Positions 45,301 through 59,100 of a stretch of 64,000 bases of DNA are shown piece by piece. The notes under the pieces are model-generated. The model searched no databases, was not told the DNA's origin, and saw only the letters and a list, made by a program, of their open reading frames with translations. Source of the DNA: Proteles cristata cristata (Eukaryota; Chordata; Mammalia; Carnivora; Hyaenidae). The first letter of the stretch is position 1. Every line of letters begins with the position of its first letter. The position numbers and the translations under genes are program-made. The DNA is taken from assembly GCA_017311185.1 (NCBI GenBank), contig JAESUZ010004823.1, positions 62,001 to 126,000 on the forward strand. Direction: 5' to 3'.

Positions 45301-48300
45301 TGCACGTGTGAGCGGGGGAGAAGCACAGATGGGGAGAGAGAATCCCAGGCAGGCTCTGAGCCGGGGTAAGAACGGTGAGATCATGACCTGAGTTGAAATC
45401 AAGAGTCAGACACTTAACTAACTGAGCCACCCAGGCACCCCTAGAAATGTTGTTCTTTCTGCTGTGTCTATCTGGAAGTCCTTAGACCTCTTTTTTTACC
45501 AAGGCCTCTTTTGATTATTATTTTGTTTAATGTTTATTTTTGAGAGAGAGACAGAGAGACAGAGCACAAGCAGGGGAGGGGCAGAGAGAGAGGGAGACGC
45601 AGAATCTGAAGCAGACTTCAGGCTCTGAGCTGTTCAGCACAGAACCTGACCTGGGGCTTGAACCCATGAATCATGAGATCATGACCTGAGCCAAAGTCAG
45701 ACGCTTAACCTTCTGAGCCACCCAGACGCCCCTCTTTTGATTACTTTTGAACAATATCCAAGTTGTTGTGGGAACATTAATTTCTTCTTTCAAGTATACA
45801 GTAGTAGAATTGGAATTTCTGTTCATTCATTCATTGATTCATTCATTCAGCAAAGACTTTAACAAAACAAGATACGTATCCTCTTGTTTTATATAACAGC
45901 AGGTATTGTAAACATCAAATATAAGTAGATTGAGTTATAGAGGGAAATGTGGACAATGTGGAAGGCTAGAATAAGGGAGACTTCTCTAAGGAAATGATAT
46001 TTTAGTTAGACAAAGAATAGAGGAAACTACTAGACTTTATTTTTCATTAAAATGTCTTGTCTCGATGTGTCTGACCACCCTATTATGTGTGTGATTTCAG
46101 GTGGAGAGTATAGTGAAGATGATGTAAATGAATTAGTGAAGGAAGATGAAGTGGATGGTGAAGAGCAGACACAGAAAACCAAAGGGAAAAAAAGAAAGGC
46201 TCAGAGCATTCCGGCCAGGTGATGCTGCCCTCCAGGTCCTCAGAAGTCAGGGGCTGTTGTCACAGCTATGCAGACGGTTGGGATTGGTCTGATGAGTTCT
46301 TCTACCAGGGTTTCTTACCTTTGTCTTTCCAAGGGAAACATTTAGTGACATTTTAGGATTAAATTCTCAGTCTCTGGCAAGCTTCAAGAATTTTTGAGCT
46401 TTAATTGAAAACATGTAATAAGTAACATGTACACATGATTAAAATTAAAAACTCAAATACTGCAAAAATGTGTACCCTGTTCTTAACTCTGGTTGCTTTG
46501 CCTCAGAAGAGCTGTGTTGCCAGAGATATTGTGTGTATGTATGTGTACATTTCCTCCTCATGAAAAACGCAAAACAGAAGAGTGGTATACTCTATGTCTG
46601 GTTTCTTATTTTCACTGTCTCACATCTAGCCAGTGATATGACAGCAGTACAGTTAGCTATACCTTCTTCTTTCCAGTGACGACATAGTGTTACATTAGGT
46701 GGCTACACCTTGTGTTATTTCAGCATTCCCTTATTGAAGGACATTTAGATGATACCTTGTCTTTACCTCAGCAAATAAGACTGCAGTGAATATTCTTTGT
46801 AATGTCTTTTTATACAGGTATAAATATATCTGTAAAACAGATCTGTAGAAGTAGAATCGTTTGATCCAAGGTTATGTGCAGGAAAGAAAACTTTTTTAAT
46901 AAATATTAACAAATTACATTCCATAGGCTGGGTACTGAATTACACTCCTCTCCCCCTCCAAATTATAAAAATTCTTAAAAAAATTTTTTTTAATGTTTTA
47001 TTTATTTTTGAGAGAGAGAGACAGCGTGAGCAGGGGAGGGTCAGAGAGAGAGAGTTACAGAATCTGATATAGCCTCCAAGCTAGCTGTCAACACAAAGCC
47101 CGACACGGGGCTCGAACCCACGAGCTGTGAGATCATGACCTGAGCCAAAGTCGGACGCCCAACTGGCTGAGTCACGCAGGTGCCCCCAAATTATGAAAAT
47201 TCTCAAAGAATTCTTTTATCTCTCTTTGATTGGTATTTCTGTCTTTTTGGGCATTGAAGCAAAAAAGCAGATTATAGTTTATAAAAAGGGAAAAAAGTTT
47301 TCATAATGAAAATTGAAGTTAGAATAATCTAAGAAGCAATTTACTCTTTTAGGTCTTGGGCCCAGTTCTTTGGTCTTTGAGTTTTTTGTATTTCAGCTTT
47401 CATATTTTCAAAAAGTGGGAAGAAAAAAAAACAAAACGTGAATTTTTTTTTTTTTAATCCCCTGAGAACTCGGGGAAGAAACAGTGCCAATAAATTTGAT
47501 GCTCTCCTCACTGGAACATGGTCTCCAATTGGAGTATATGTTCTTGGAACACAGTTCCTGGACAGATTGATCCTGTGAGGTGATTTTGCGTGTTTTCTTG
47601 GTGAAAATAGCTGGTCCTGATTTAGAAGTAGAACATTATATTTTGAGTCTAAGTGTTTGGGGAAATTGCTAACTGTAAGAGCTCAATTCTTCCACAAATC
47701 TCAGCTTCCCTCCCCTGCTTTTCCCAGGGTGGGTGTTAATCAGTAGTCCCCAGATTTTAAAGTTTTCTCGGATTTGCAACAGTATGTTTGAAATCGAGGA
47801 AGGGATAACTGAAATAATTTTGCATTATCTGTCTTGTCTTTCCTTTTCCTGTGACTGTTGGTGATGTAGGAAGAGAAAACAAGGTGGCCTCTCCTTAGAA
47901 GAAGAGGATGAGGAAGATGCTAACGAGGACTCGGAGGGAAGTAGCAGTGAGGAGGAAGAAGACGCAGCTGCAGAGCAGGAAAAGGGCATTGGGGCAGATG
48001 ATGCGAGGAAGAAGAAGGAGGATGAACTGTGGGCCAGTTTCCTCAATGATGTAGGACCAAAGCCAAAAGTGCCCCCAAATACACAAGTTAAAGTAAGTCG
48101 ATAGCCGAATGATGTGTAGGCTTTCCCAGAAATGCCCTGAGTTCCCCAGATAGACTGTTATTTCCAAACTGAGATTTGATGCTCACAGCCAAAGTCAGAC
48201 CAGAAGCCTTTTGATAAGAATTCTTCTAAGTGAAAAGCAGAACTTTCCCTATGGTAGAAAAAGTAAGCCTTTCTAATCAAATAAATTTCTTGTAGGTCTT

Positions 48301-51300
48301 CAGTTGTTTGGAGATGAAACATTTAAGAATAGCTATAAATAGGGGCGCCTGGGTGGCTTAGTCGGTTGAGCATCCGACTTTGTCTCAGGTCATGATCTCA
48401 CAGTTCGTGGGTTTGAGCCCCGTGTCGGGCTCTGCGCTGACAGCTAGCTCGGAGCCTGACAGCTAGCTCAGAGCCTGGAGCCTGTTTCGGATTCTGTATC
48501 TCCCTCTCTCTGACCCTCCCCTGCTCATGCTGTCTCTCTCTCTCTCTTTTTCTCTCTCTCAGAAATAAATAAAACATTAAAAAAAAAAAAGAATAGCCAT
48601 AAATAGCATGTTGGGATGGTTCTTTTAGGTTTCATCCTTATGTGAAACTGTGATAGCATCTCTTACCTTTTTCATAGAGTGGAGAGAAGACTGAGGAGAC
48701 AGGTTCAAGTAAATTGTTGGTGAGAGCAGAAGAGCTGGAGAAACCTAAAGAAACTGAAAAAGTTAAAATCACCAAGGTGTTTGATTTTGCTGGTGAAGAA
48801 GTCAGGTAAGATGACCGTTAGAAACTGCGAAACTAGTCCTTTTAAATATGATCGTCTTTCTAAACGGTGTTAGACATCTGGCATCATTCCACCCTATCAT
48901 CATAATATTTTGGGAGAGTTTTCTTTTTCCATCCAGGGAACATAGGAACATGATGTAGTTGTAGGTATTGTGAAGTGTTTGGCTGAACAGCAACAAGAAG
49001 ATGTAAGAGTGAAGTATTCGGTTCCACTTATTGTCATGCTTTGTGACTTTGGCTGAGTCATTTCTCTCAAGAGTCATTTCTCCCAAGTCATTTCTCTTAT
49101 TTTCACCCAAAAATACATCTTGGAAAAAAAAATTTAACATTATTAGTTTTATAAATGGCGTGGAGCAAAACTTTTTATTATTTTTTAAAAATATTTTCTC
49201 CCCAACTTTTCCTTCTGAAAGATTTCACACAGACTCATGCTACAAGAATTAGTAGTACAGGGTGGCTTAGTCGGTTAAGCATCCGACTTTCGCTTAGGTC
49301 ATGATCTCGCGGTTCGTAGGTTCGAGCCCCGCGTCGGGCTCTGTGCTGACTGCTGGCTCAGAGCCTGGAGCCTGTTTCAGTCTGTGACTCTCTCTCTGAC
49401 CCTCCCCTGCTCATGCTGTCTCTCTCTCTCTCTCTCCTAGAAATAAATAAAACATTAAAAAAAAAAAAAAAGAATTAGTAGTACAATGAGCACCCGTATT
49501 CCTGAATGTGGAGTACAGATTCACTACTTTGCAAGGTTTTGCCTCTGTCTCTGCCACCTAGATCTGTATTTCTCTTTTTTTGTTTTGGCTAAATCATTTG
49601 AGAATTGCTTGTAGTCATCATGACACTTCACTCTTGAATACTTTAGCATAGCTTCCTAAGAACATGGGCATTCTTCTTCATGATATAACATAACTGTTAC
49701 ATCCACTAAATTTCAAATTAATGCACATTATTATCTAAATATGTGGTAAAGGATGCTAATTTAAAAATTTCCACCTATAGCAGACCAGTACTCTTATAAA
49801 ACTCAGTAAAAAGGAATTGCTCGAAAAATAAATTTAAGACATAGAAAATACAAGCCTAAATGTTTAACAATGAGATTCAACAGATATAAAATTACGTTTC
49901 AATAAATATAGTCTAAATGAACATCAAATAGGAATAGGAAGAGATTTATGTCACTATACATGCTGTTTATTGAAGGTGGGAGTATAATTAGTACAAGGAA
50001 TCACTTTGTTCTGTTTATACCTTTACATTATTCTATAATAAAAACAAAAAGCTAAGAATAAAATATCAATTCTTAACATCAATAGCTTAACATCCAGATG
50101 CACACTTTTGAATACATACTTGTATATATTAATTTTTAGCTTTTAATGTGACAAAATAGCTCATTTCTTTATTTATTGTATCTCTGTTGGATACATGGCA
50201 GCGCTACCAGAAGATAATGGATATGTAAATTGTTTCTTTGTTTTCTTTCTTTTAATAATGCTCATCATAAACTCATCTCACAGATAGTTTTGTGAGGATG
50301 GAGGTATAGATTTTAAAGCTGTTTCAGTAAGTTCAAGATTTTAATTTTTACTTTTATACAGCATGAAGTCGGTGATACTGTATTTTCAAAGTTATCTTCA
50401 GTGCTTCATCTGTAGCCAGTTCTAACAATTTGTCAAGTTATAAGAAAATTTAAGTTATATTTCAGTGGAAAACAGGAATTCTGCATGTGTGAATTCCCTG
50501 TGTGTGGCTATTCTTTTGACAGAAAGTAGAATTCAAAACTTTCAGTGAGACATGTTAATCTATAGAAGCTCTGTTCTTCCAGGCTTCTGGTTTTCATTTT
50601 TACTTACAGTTTATTTACTACTGAAAATCGTGTTGAATCATTTCCTTGCATGGAAGTACTAAGATTATTAAATATACCAAAGGTCAGACTAATAAGCCAA
50701 GTTATACTGTCTAATTGAGATCTTTAAAATTGGAGACCAACTGGTGTCTTTCTTTTATTTATATTTATTAAATTTTTTTAATGTTTACTTATTTTTGAGA
50801 AGGAGAGTGAGACAGAGCACAACCAAGGGAGGGGCAGAGAGAGAGAAGGAAATACAGAATCAGGAGCAGGCTCCAGGCTCCAAGCTGTCAGCACAGAGCC
50901 CGATGCGGGGCTCGAACCCACAGACCGTGAGATCATGACATGAGAGAAAGTCAGATACTCAACTGACTGAGCCACCCAGGCGCCTCAAGACCAACTGATG
51001 TTTTTCTTTTAAAGACACTAAGTTTATTCTGAAGCTCATTATTGTCAACAGCATTTTTCCCTTTCATAGCCATTGTACCTCAGCATGCAATATAACGTGT
51101 GCACATTTCTGCTCAGCTTTCAGCTTTGCACATATAAAGACAGGCATTGAAAAATGTAATGCATTAGCCTTACATAATTTATAATTTTTACTGCTATACC
51201 AAGAACAGTGGGGTTGTTTGTTTGTTTTGGTAGCAGAATTTTTCTCAGTGAAGGAAGTAGTGTGTTAATTTTATGTTCTACTAGCACAAGCCCCTTAATC

Positions 51301-54300
51301 TAATCTGTTTTCCTGTCTTGCAGCTGTGCCATTAGAACATACTCTTCTATGTACTTAAATTCCAAAGCACATTTGTTCAGAGTGTAATCCTAGTTTTATT
51401 ATACAGATCAGTGTCAGTTAATGCTTGGCAACCAGATACTGATAAAAGAATCTTTTACATCACCCTCATGTTTAAATCACATCATGATAATCATCATTCT
51501 CGTCATCATAAGCCAGATCTTGAAGCCTTCAAGCTGTGGTGTCATTGGAGAGTTGTACTCGAATCACCTTTTTATTTTTTATTTTTTATTTTTATTTTTT
51601 TTAGGTTTTTTTTTTTTTTTTTATTTCTAGAAGAGAGAGAGAGAGACAGCGTGAGCAGGGGAGGTCCGAGAGAGAGGGAGTCACAGACTGAAACAGGCTC
51701 CAGGCTCTGAGCTGGCAGTCAGCACAGAGCCCGACGCGGGGCCCGAACCCACGAACTGCGAGATCATGACCTAAGCGAAAGTCGGACGCTTAACCGACTA
51801 AGCCACCCAGGCGCCCCTCGAATCACCTTTTTAAAAAGAAAACATTTTTTAATGTTTTATTTAATTCTGGAGGGAGAGAGACAGACAGACAGCGTGAGCA
51901 GGGGAGGGTCAGAGAGAGAGGGAGACATAGAATCTGGAGCAGGCTCCAGGCTCTCAGCTGTCAGCATAGAGCCTGATGAGGGTCTCGAACTCAGGAACTG
52001 TGAGATCATGACCTGAGCTGAAGTCGGACGCTCAACAAACTGAGCCACCCAGGCGCCCCTGAATCACCTTCTTTATCACAGATTCACCAAGCTTTCCAAG
52101 CAGACATCTTCCATAAAGTCTTTGACTAATGTCTTGGCGGTGGCTTATTCTTTTTTAGTTAACAACCAAAAGTGCCTTTCTCAGAGGACTGCAATGCACT
52201 AATTGTTAATGTATGGAATTTTGCATCTGTTTCTATTGGCTTTTTAGATCAGTACTTTTTCTTTGAAAGAATTGTTTTGATTTTGAATTTATGATTTGTA
52301 TGTAAATGCCACTGAAGTTTTGATGAATTCATTGCTTCATTAGCCAAAACATCTGCAAAGAACTCACTGTGGTTTTAGCACTACATGATCAAAAACCAAA
52401 CTCAGCATGTGAGTGCTCATAAGGTAAAAGCAGTTTGACTATTGATTGGCTTTTGTTTCTTTGGAATCACTTCCGTCATCACGTGGTTTACTCCTGCTGC
52501 ATTCAGAGAAACAGAAAAAGCTTTGTTTTCTTTACAGGAATACACAGGGAAGCTTGTTTTGCCATCAGTACGTTAAGATTAAGAAAATACTACTAATTTT
52601 ACTCTCTTAATTTTAAACTATAAATATGAAAAGTCACACTTGGTTAACAATTAAAATGATCGTAGAAGTGAATTATAAAAATAAATGCTTACATTTTATC
52701 ACATTTTGGGATTTTGATAAAATAACCCTAAACTATCACATGCATTATAATAATGTCTCACTATGCATGACTAATACACTGATGTCACGTATGACCACCT
52801 TGCAAGTTTGACAGTATCCAGATTGCTCTGTATTCTGCTTAATATAATGAGTCCGCCAATCATGTCTTGAATATTGTGACTTAGATTTCTAAACAAATTT
52901 TTAAATACTTAACATTTTCTGTACTCATCTTATTTTGGACCAATAACAGGTTTATAGCCCACATTTTAAGTAGCTCTATATATACTGCTACTCAAATTTT
53001 TTTTTTAACCAATTATTCCAATGATAAATTCTTTTATACCTTTATTTCTTGTACAAGTCCAACATCCAGTCCAAGATGACACTCTGCATTTTGTCTTTTT
53101 AGTCTTGTTAAGCTCCTTTTTTGAGCCTTTCATTTAAGTATTTCATGACGCTGGTATATAGAGTTGACCCCTAGACAACACAGGTTTGAACTACATGGTC
53201 CATTTGTAAGTAGATTTTTTTTTTTTCACTAAATACAGCACAGTACCATAAATGTATTTTCCTTATGATTTTCTTAGTAACATTTTTTTTCTAGTATAGT
53301 TTATTGTAAGAATACGATATGTAACGCATATACAAAATACAATGTGTTAATTGACTACTTATATTATCTATGAGGCTTCCAGTCAGCAGTAGGGTTTTAG
53401 TGGTTAATTTTGGGGGGAGTCAAAAGTTAAACGTGGATTTTGTACTATGAGGTAGGCAGGTGGCAGCTTTTTTAAGGGTTGGTTGTATGTTTTGTGTGTG
53501 TGTGTTTAATGTTTATTTTTGTGGGAGTGACAAACAGCACAAGCTGGGGAAGGCAGAGAGAGAGGAAAACACAGAATTGAGGTAGGCTCCAGGCTCTGAA
53601 CTGTCAGCACAGAGCCCAACATAGGGCTCAAACTCACGAACTGTGAGATCGTGACCTGAGCAGAAGTCAGATGCTTGACTGAGCCATCCAGACACTCTAT
53701 CATTTGTATGTTTTTAAGAGTCCATCTGTTTTGCAGGATGTTCCTCAGTTTGGAATTTTATGGTTTATTCTTGATTAGCTTCAGATTAGTCACCTAGACA
53801 AAAATGCTATCTTGGTGATGTTTTTCTTCCCCAATACATTACATCAATAACAGTAAGTTAGACCACTTAGGCAATATCTGTCAGAATTTTCCATTGTAAA
53901 GACACTCATTCCCTGATAATCAGTCATTTTGGGATCCATCAGATAATTCTTGATGATGTGAATTAGTAATGTTATTTTGCTGCCAGAAATCACACGGGAA
54001 ACTATAGAGTTCTCCAGTAGAGGGTAGCAGAACACTGACAGTAAACCTTTAATGGTTTGGAAATCCTACAAAATAATCCAAAAAGTGTTTGATATACCAT
54101 TAGGAATATATAAAAATTTTTAGAAGTCTTTCTTGGCTTCTCTTATTTCCCATGTGTCATGTAGGATATCCAAAAAAGATTTATAGCTTTATGATCAGCC
54201 CTACATAGACAGGGAGTAAGAAAAGCTGAGATGAATAACTGTTGTTATGAGAAATAATTAAATTTTCTGATCAAATAAATTTTGTGGATATATTAATATT

Positions 54301-56095
54301 TATATTAATGACACAAATTTCCTGTTTCATTTTGTAAAGCAAATGGATGGTAATTTGAAGTACTGCATAGGTATTCGGGAACCTGCTCTTTCTATCATTT
54401 GTCAGAAGAGGGCAGCATGTTTTTAAAAAACACCCAAAAATATGCTCAGGGAAGCATCCTTTATTACCTTCAAATGTACACATTCTCACGTATATATTTC
54501 ATATTCAAAAATAATATAAGCTTATTAAGAACGTATATTACAGAGATCTATAACGTGGCAAGCAAACGTTCTCTTTAACTCCTTCCTCCTAAAGAAAATA
54601 AAACCCTGTTGATAATTGGCATGTTGGCAAGATTTTTTTTAACTTACATTATTTATACTTAAAATTTTGTTATTATAAGAAGTACTCACATAGGAATTTG
54701 GGAGGCCTGAATTTTAACTGACAACCACATACAAACTTGACATATGGATTTGAGCATATCTTTTAATCCCTTGATGTCATTCTTTTTCTGTCCCTTTGTA
54801 TCAAGTTAAGAGCACTACTGCATCTAAGAAATGTGAGAAAGAGCTAATGATGACTGATAAGAATTTGTAAGTATCAGCATAAAGTAGTGTTAGCACAAGG
54901 TTAGTTTTTTTTTTAATTATGTTTTAATTATTAAGCTTTGGATTTTTATCTTTTTGTTTTATTTTCCTCCCACTTGAAAAATGTGTAACTTGTTATCCTT
55001 TGGGAATGAGGAAAAATAGTTGGGTTTTTAATTTTTTTTTTTAATGTTTTTTTATTTTTGAGAGAGAGGGAAAGTACCATTGGGGGAGGGGCAGAGGACC
55101 CTCTCTGCAGGGTCCAGGCTCTAAGCTGTTGGCACAGAGCCTGACTTGGAGCTCAAACTCAACGAATCTTAAGATCACAACCTGAGCCCAAGTTGGACAT
55201 CTAACCAACTCAAGGACCCTGGAAAAATAGTAGTTTTTCTTCTTCTGTATCACATAACCAGCTGAGCCAGTTAGTTCAGACTTTCCCAAATGATTCACCT
55301 TTTGGAAAGGGCCAGTCGTGGAAAGCTTCTGTCTAAATACAGACTTATTAGGAAGCTCTAAGTAAGTTAAATGAAGTTAAAATGACATTTCTGCTGATAA
55401 CGCTTGAACTAATCCCTCTTATATATTAGAAGTGGTCTATAATTTAACTGTTACCCTTTATTTTAAAAAATTTATGTATTTTGAGGAGAGGGCAAGATGG
55501 CAGAGAAGTAAGGAGCTCCGTATTTGCACTCGCGCCCATACATCACACAGAAAAGATCTGAAGCCATTGGAAACCTTACAAAACCTGAGAGATTGGGAGA
55601 AAAAGGACGCAAAATCCACTGAGAGAGCCTTCTAACAAAACCGACTTTCCAGTGACCCAGGAGCAGGAAGCGCTTGGTGATGTCCACCATGGCTGAATAG
55701 ACAGGATCTGGAGACGGGACAGGTCCAAAGCCCTGTGGGCTACAGGACGACAGTAAATAGATTGATGCAGCCTGGTCTGCTGTTTCAGTCTGTCCCATAA
55801 CAGGAGTTTCCCATCTGTGGAGTTCGAATACAGACCTTGAAAAAGAAATAATGGTTCTGGCTGAATCAGTCTTACAAGGCTTTTGTGTAACCTGAAAACC
55901 GTTAAGAGGCCTGTGCCCATTTTGAAGGGCCAAGAATTATTGTTGAACTTGAGTAAAATTTCTAACTTGCATTCTTCCAAGTCTAGAGTAAAAATAAAAA
56001 TCTTTAAAAATGCAAAAAAAAAAAACCAAATTAAAAAGTAAAAAAATAAAAAATTTATGTATTTTAAGAGAGTGTGTGTGCATGAGCTGGGGAGG

Positions 56096-56139
<44 letters not shown>

Positions 56140-59100
56140 CCCTAGCAGGCTCCATGGCTGTCAGTGCAGAGCCCATTCGGGGCTCAAACTCTGATATCAT
56201 GACCTGACCAGAAACCCAGAATTGAATTCTTAACTGACTGAGCCACCCAGGTACCCTAACTATTCTCTTCCTTGAAGATGTTTATACAGCTGAAATTCTT
56301 CTTATTGCTTGTTAAAAATGGCTTTCTTAGAGACATACTATCAACGAAGAGTAAAAGTCTGTTTATGTTACTTTGAGTTGATTCCCAAAGTCCCTGAGAG
56401 AAACATAATGGTTTTAGATGTCATTTCTTTGTGACTGTGGAAAGGACCTTGGCATTAAGAAACTAACAGAGATACTCCCATAGGCTATGCTCTTTTCATG
56501 GTTTCTTTGTAGCATTTACTATATATTCTTTGTTGTCATGATTTATTTCATGGTTGACTGTCCTGATGGACTGTGAGCCTCTGAAGGGCAGAGACCATGC
56601 ATATATTTTTACTTATAAGTTCCATATCTAACACTGCCTGTATCTAGGGTCTAGGTTGCTTTTCAGAAAAGGTTTAATGAATTGCTTTAAGTGGCTATAG
56701 TAAGAGCTTTTCGTTCCTGTGGTAAAACAAGTAAACAAAACAATACATGCTTTGCATAAAGCCTTCTTTTACTTTCCTTATACCTTGGACCCCTTGATCT
56801 TCATCTGTTATCAGGCACATTCTAAAATCTTACAGTGATGTGCCTTGATGTAGATCTTAAAACTTGCCATGTCAGCTATGCTGTGAGAAGTCACTAGGAA
56901 ATTTTTTGTTATTGTTGACCACCTCTCCCATATTTTCTCTTCAGAAATTCCTGTTCAGTTGATATAATCACAACGCTATGCTACGCTGTACTGTGGAAAC
57001 AAACCCAAAACTCAGTACCACAGTACAGTTGACCCTTGAGCAGCACAGGTTTAAACTGTGTGGGTCCACTTCAGTGTGGATTTTCTGTAGTATTGTAAAT
57101 GTATTTTTTCTTGTATGATTTTTGTAATATTTTTTTCTCTTTAGCTTACTTAATTGTAAGAAAATGGTGTAATACATACACAAAATGTGTGAAATCATTT
57201 GTTTATGTTATCACTAAGGCTTCCTACCAATAGTAGGCTATTAGTAGTTAAGTTTTGGGAAGTAAGAGCTTATATGAAGATTTTCAAGTGTGTGGGGGGC
57301 CAGTGCTCCTAACCCCACATGGTTCGAGGGTCGACTCTACATACATATTTATTACTGTTACAAAGTCCAGTACACGCTGAGCAGCACTCCATCCTGTAAG
57401 TAACTCAGCTGTGGAGCACATAGCTTTCGAGGTTGCTGTGGTAAGGAAGAGTGAATAAATAGATTTTCATTTAATTACCTTGTTTTCACAATGAGACTTG
57501 AGCCCTACCCAGTGAGTTTGGAACTTCTGTGGTTTTCATTTCTTCAAAGAGTAATGGGTTCTGCTGGGTTGGATGGGGGATAGCAGCCTATGCTATGAGG
57601 TTGAAGAAGGGGACCTGGGATCTATTTGCTCCTGATACAGACTTTCAACTCATTTTAGCCCTGCTCCTCTCCTCTCTGTTGGAGGGTTCCTGGTCTCAGT
57701 TTACTGAGGCTTTCCGGAATACTGTAGTACAGATACTTGCTTGTTGTTATTCCATGTGGCTACAAGCTTGGATCAGAGAAAACAAAAAACCAAAGCCAAT
57801 TTCTACTTGTCTGTTTACTTTCTACCTTCAGAAAATTTGAGTGGCATCTTTTTTCTGTTGCATCTCTTCACCATATCCTTGTGTAATTTTGCCTTTGTAA
57901 ATTTATTTACCACCATCTGATGGGGGTGGAGAATAAAGTGTATGTTCAGAACATCATTTCTAAGTGCAAGCATCTGCTTGTCCTTTAAAAAAAATTTCTT
58001 TTAAAAGTTTATTTACTTTTGAGAAAGGATGAGTGGAGGGAGGGGCAGAGAGAGACAGAGACACAGAATCTGAAGCAGCTCCAGGCTCCAAGCTGTCAGT
58101 ACAGAGCCCAGTGTGGGGCTTGAACCCACGAGCCATGAGATCCATGACTGAGTGGAAGTTGGACTCTCCGACTGAGCCACCTAGGTGCCCTGAGTATCCA
58201 CTGGTTCTTAATGGTCTGCCCCCAGATTCTACCCAGGGCAGGGAAATTGAAAGCAACTTTTTCTAGTCCAGGACCTTGGGACTCTGCATTAAGGTTTAGG
58301 TTTGGGAGTGGGTTTATTTTGGTTGTCTGTATAGCAATGTAAGGAATTACCTCAAAGTTTAGTGGCATAAAACAATTGTAATTTTTCATAGTTCTGGAGG
58401 ATAGCTGGGCTCAGGCAGTTCTTGCTCAGGGTCTCAAGCAGTTTTAGTTAGTGTCTGGGAGTGAAGCCATCTCGAAAGTTTCCTTGCTCCCATGTCTTAG
58501 GCCCGGACCAGAACAGGTTCCTCAAGCATCCTTTTCTCTGTGGTCTTCTTGTATGTTCTCTGTAGCATGGTGGGCCAGAGGAGCCAGGCCTCTTGTATGG
58601 TAACTTGAGGTTTCAAGATTGCATTCTCAAGAGAGAGTGCCAGGTAAGAGCTGTGTCATCTTATCAGCTAGCCTCAGAAGTCATGGAGTGCCACCTCCAC
58701 TGAACTCTGTGAATTGGCAGCACAAAGGCCCACCCCAGTTTAAAGAGCGGGGGTTGTATACCTCCCTTCTCATTGAGGTAATGTCATGTTTTGGAAGAGC
58801 ATATAGAATGGGTTTTGGCAACCATCTTTGAGAAATAGAGTAATTGCTGTAATAGAGAAATCGCTGCTTAATCTCTGGATGGTCTTGGAAAAGTAACTTA
58901 ACCCCTTAGATTTCCTGTTTCTTGTTCGTGAAATGTAAATGTGTCAGCCATTGCAATAGAAATGCTGTGTGACAAGCCATCCCAAAAACCCGGGTATACA
59001 GCAAGCGTTTGTTTGTTGCCTGTGTGTTTCTGAGTATCTGGGGTTCAGCTGATCTGGATTTGGCTCTAAGCTGCTTGTTGGATTCAGATCTGCAGTGTGT

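Larger units (their letters stand above)
36557..46100 (+). other. CFDP1: CFDP1 intron 1
   Basis: A 9.5-kb intron. The first 350 bases are CpG island. Between about 36900 and 38400 the sequence looks unique apart from a TG run; the remainder is dominated by L1 and SINE insertions. No alternative exon was recognised. Confidence 0.85.
50340..52590 (-). pseudogene. hAT-type (ZBED/Charlie-like) transposase pseudogene
   Basis: Reading - from about 52590 gives [11 protein letters not shown] and a coding-like N-terminus ([18 protein letters not shown]). The C-terminal half of a BED-type zinc finger follows ([20 protein letters not shown] at about 52290-52350). Next is [22 protein letters not shown] (about 52080-52120, resumed past two SINEs), with the LSNDT motif of this transposase class. 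At 51010-51120 the frame gives [11 protein letters not shown], a stop, then KGKMLL, matching the HTEVRWLSRGKVL block. At 50345-50430 [17 protein letters not shown] resembles the C-terminal hAT dimerisation segment. Frameshifts, stops and three SINEs break it. Without the SINEs it is about 1.6 kb, near full length for a ZBED5/FAM200-like protein. It could be an autonomous DNA transposon copy or a processed copy of a domesticated gene. Confidence 0.78.

Noticed and set aside
47825..48046. Ser-rich 73-codon minus-strand ORF
   Set aside because: It is the complement of the acidic GAA/GAG-rich CFDP1 exon 3.
55472..55933. 153-codon minus-strand ORF in the retrocopy
   Set aside because: Poly(A) and AATAAA show the inserted RNA was + sense, and the minus frame has no recognisable domain.
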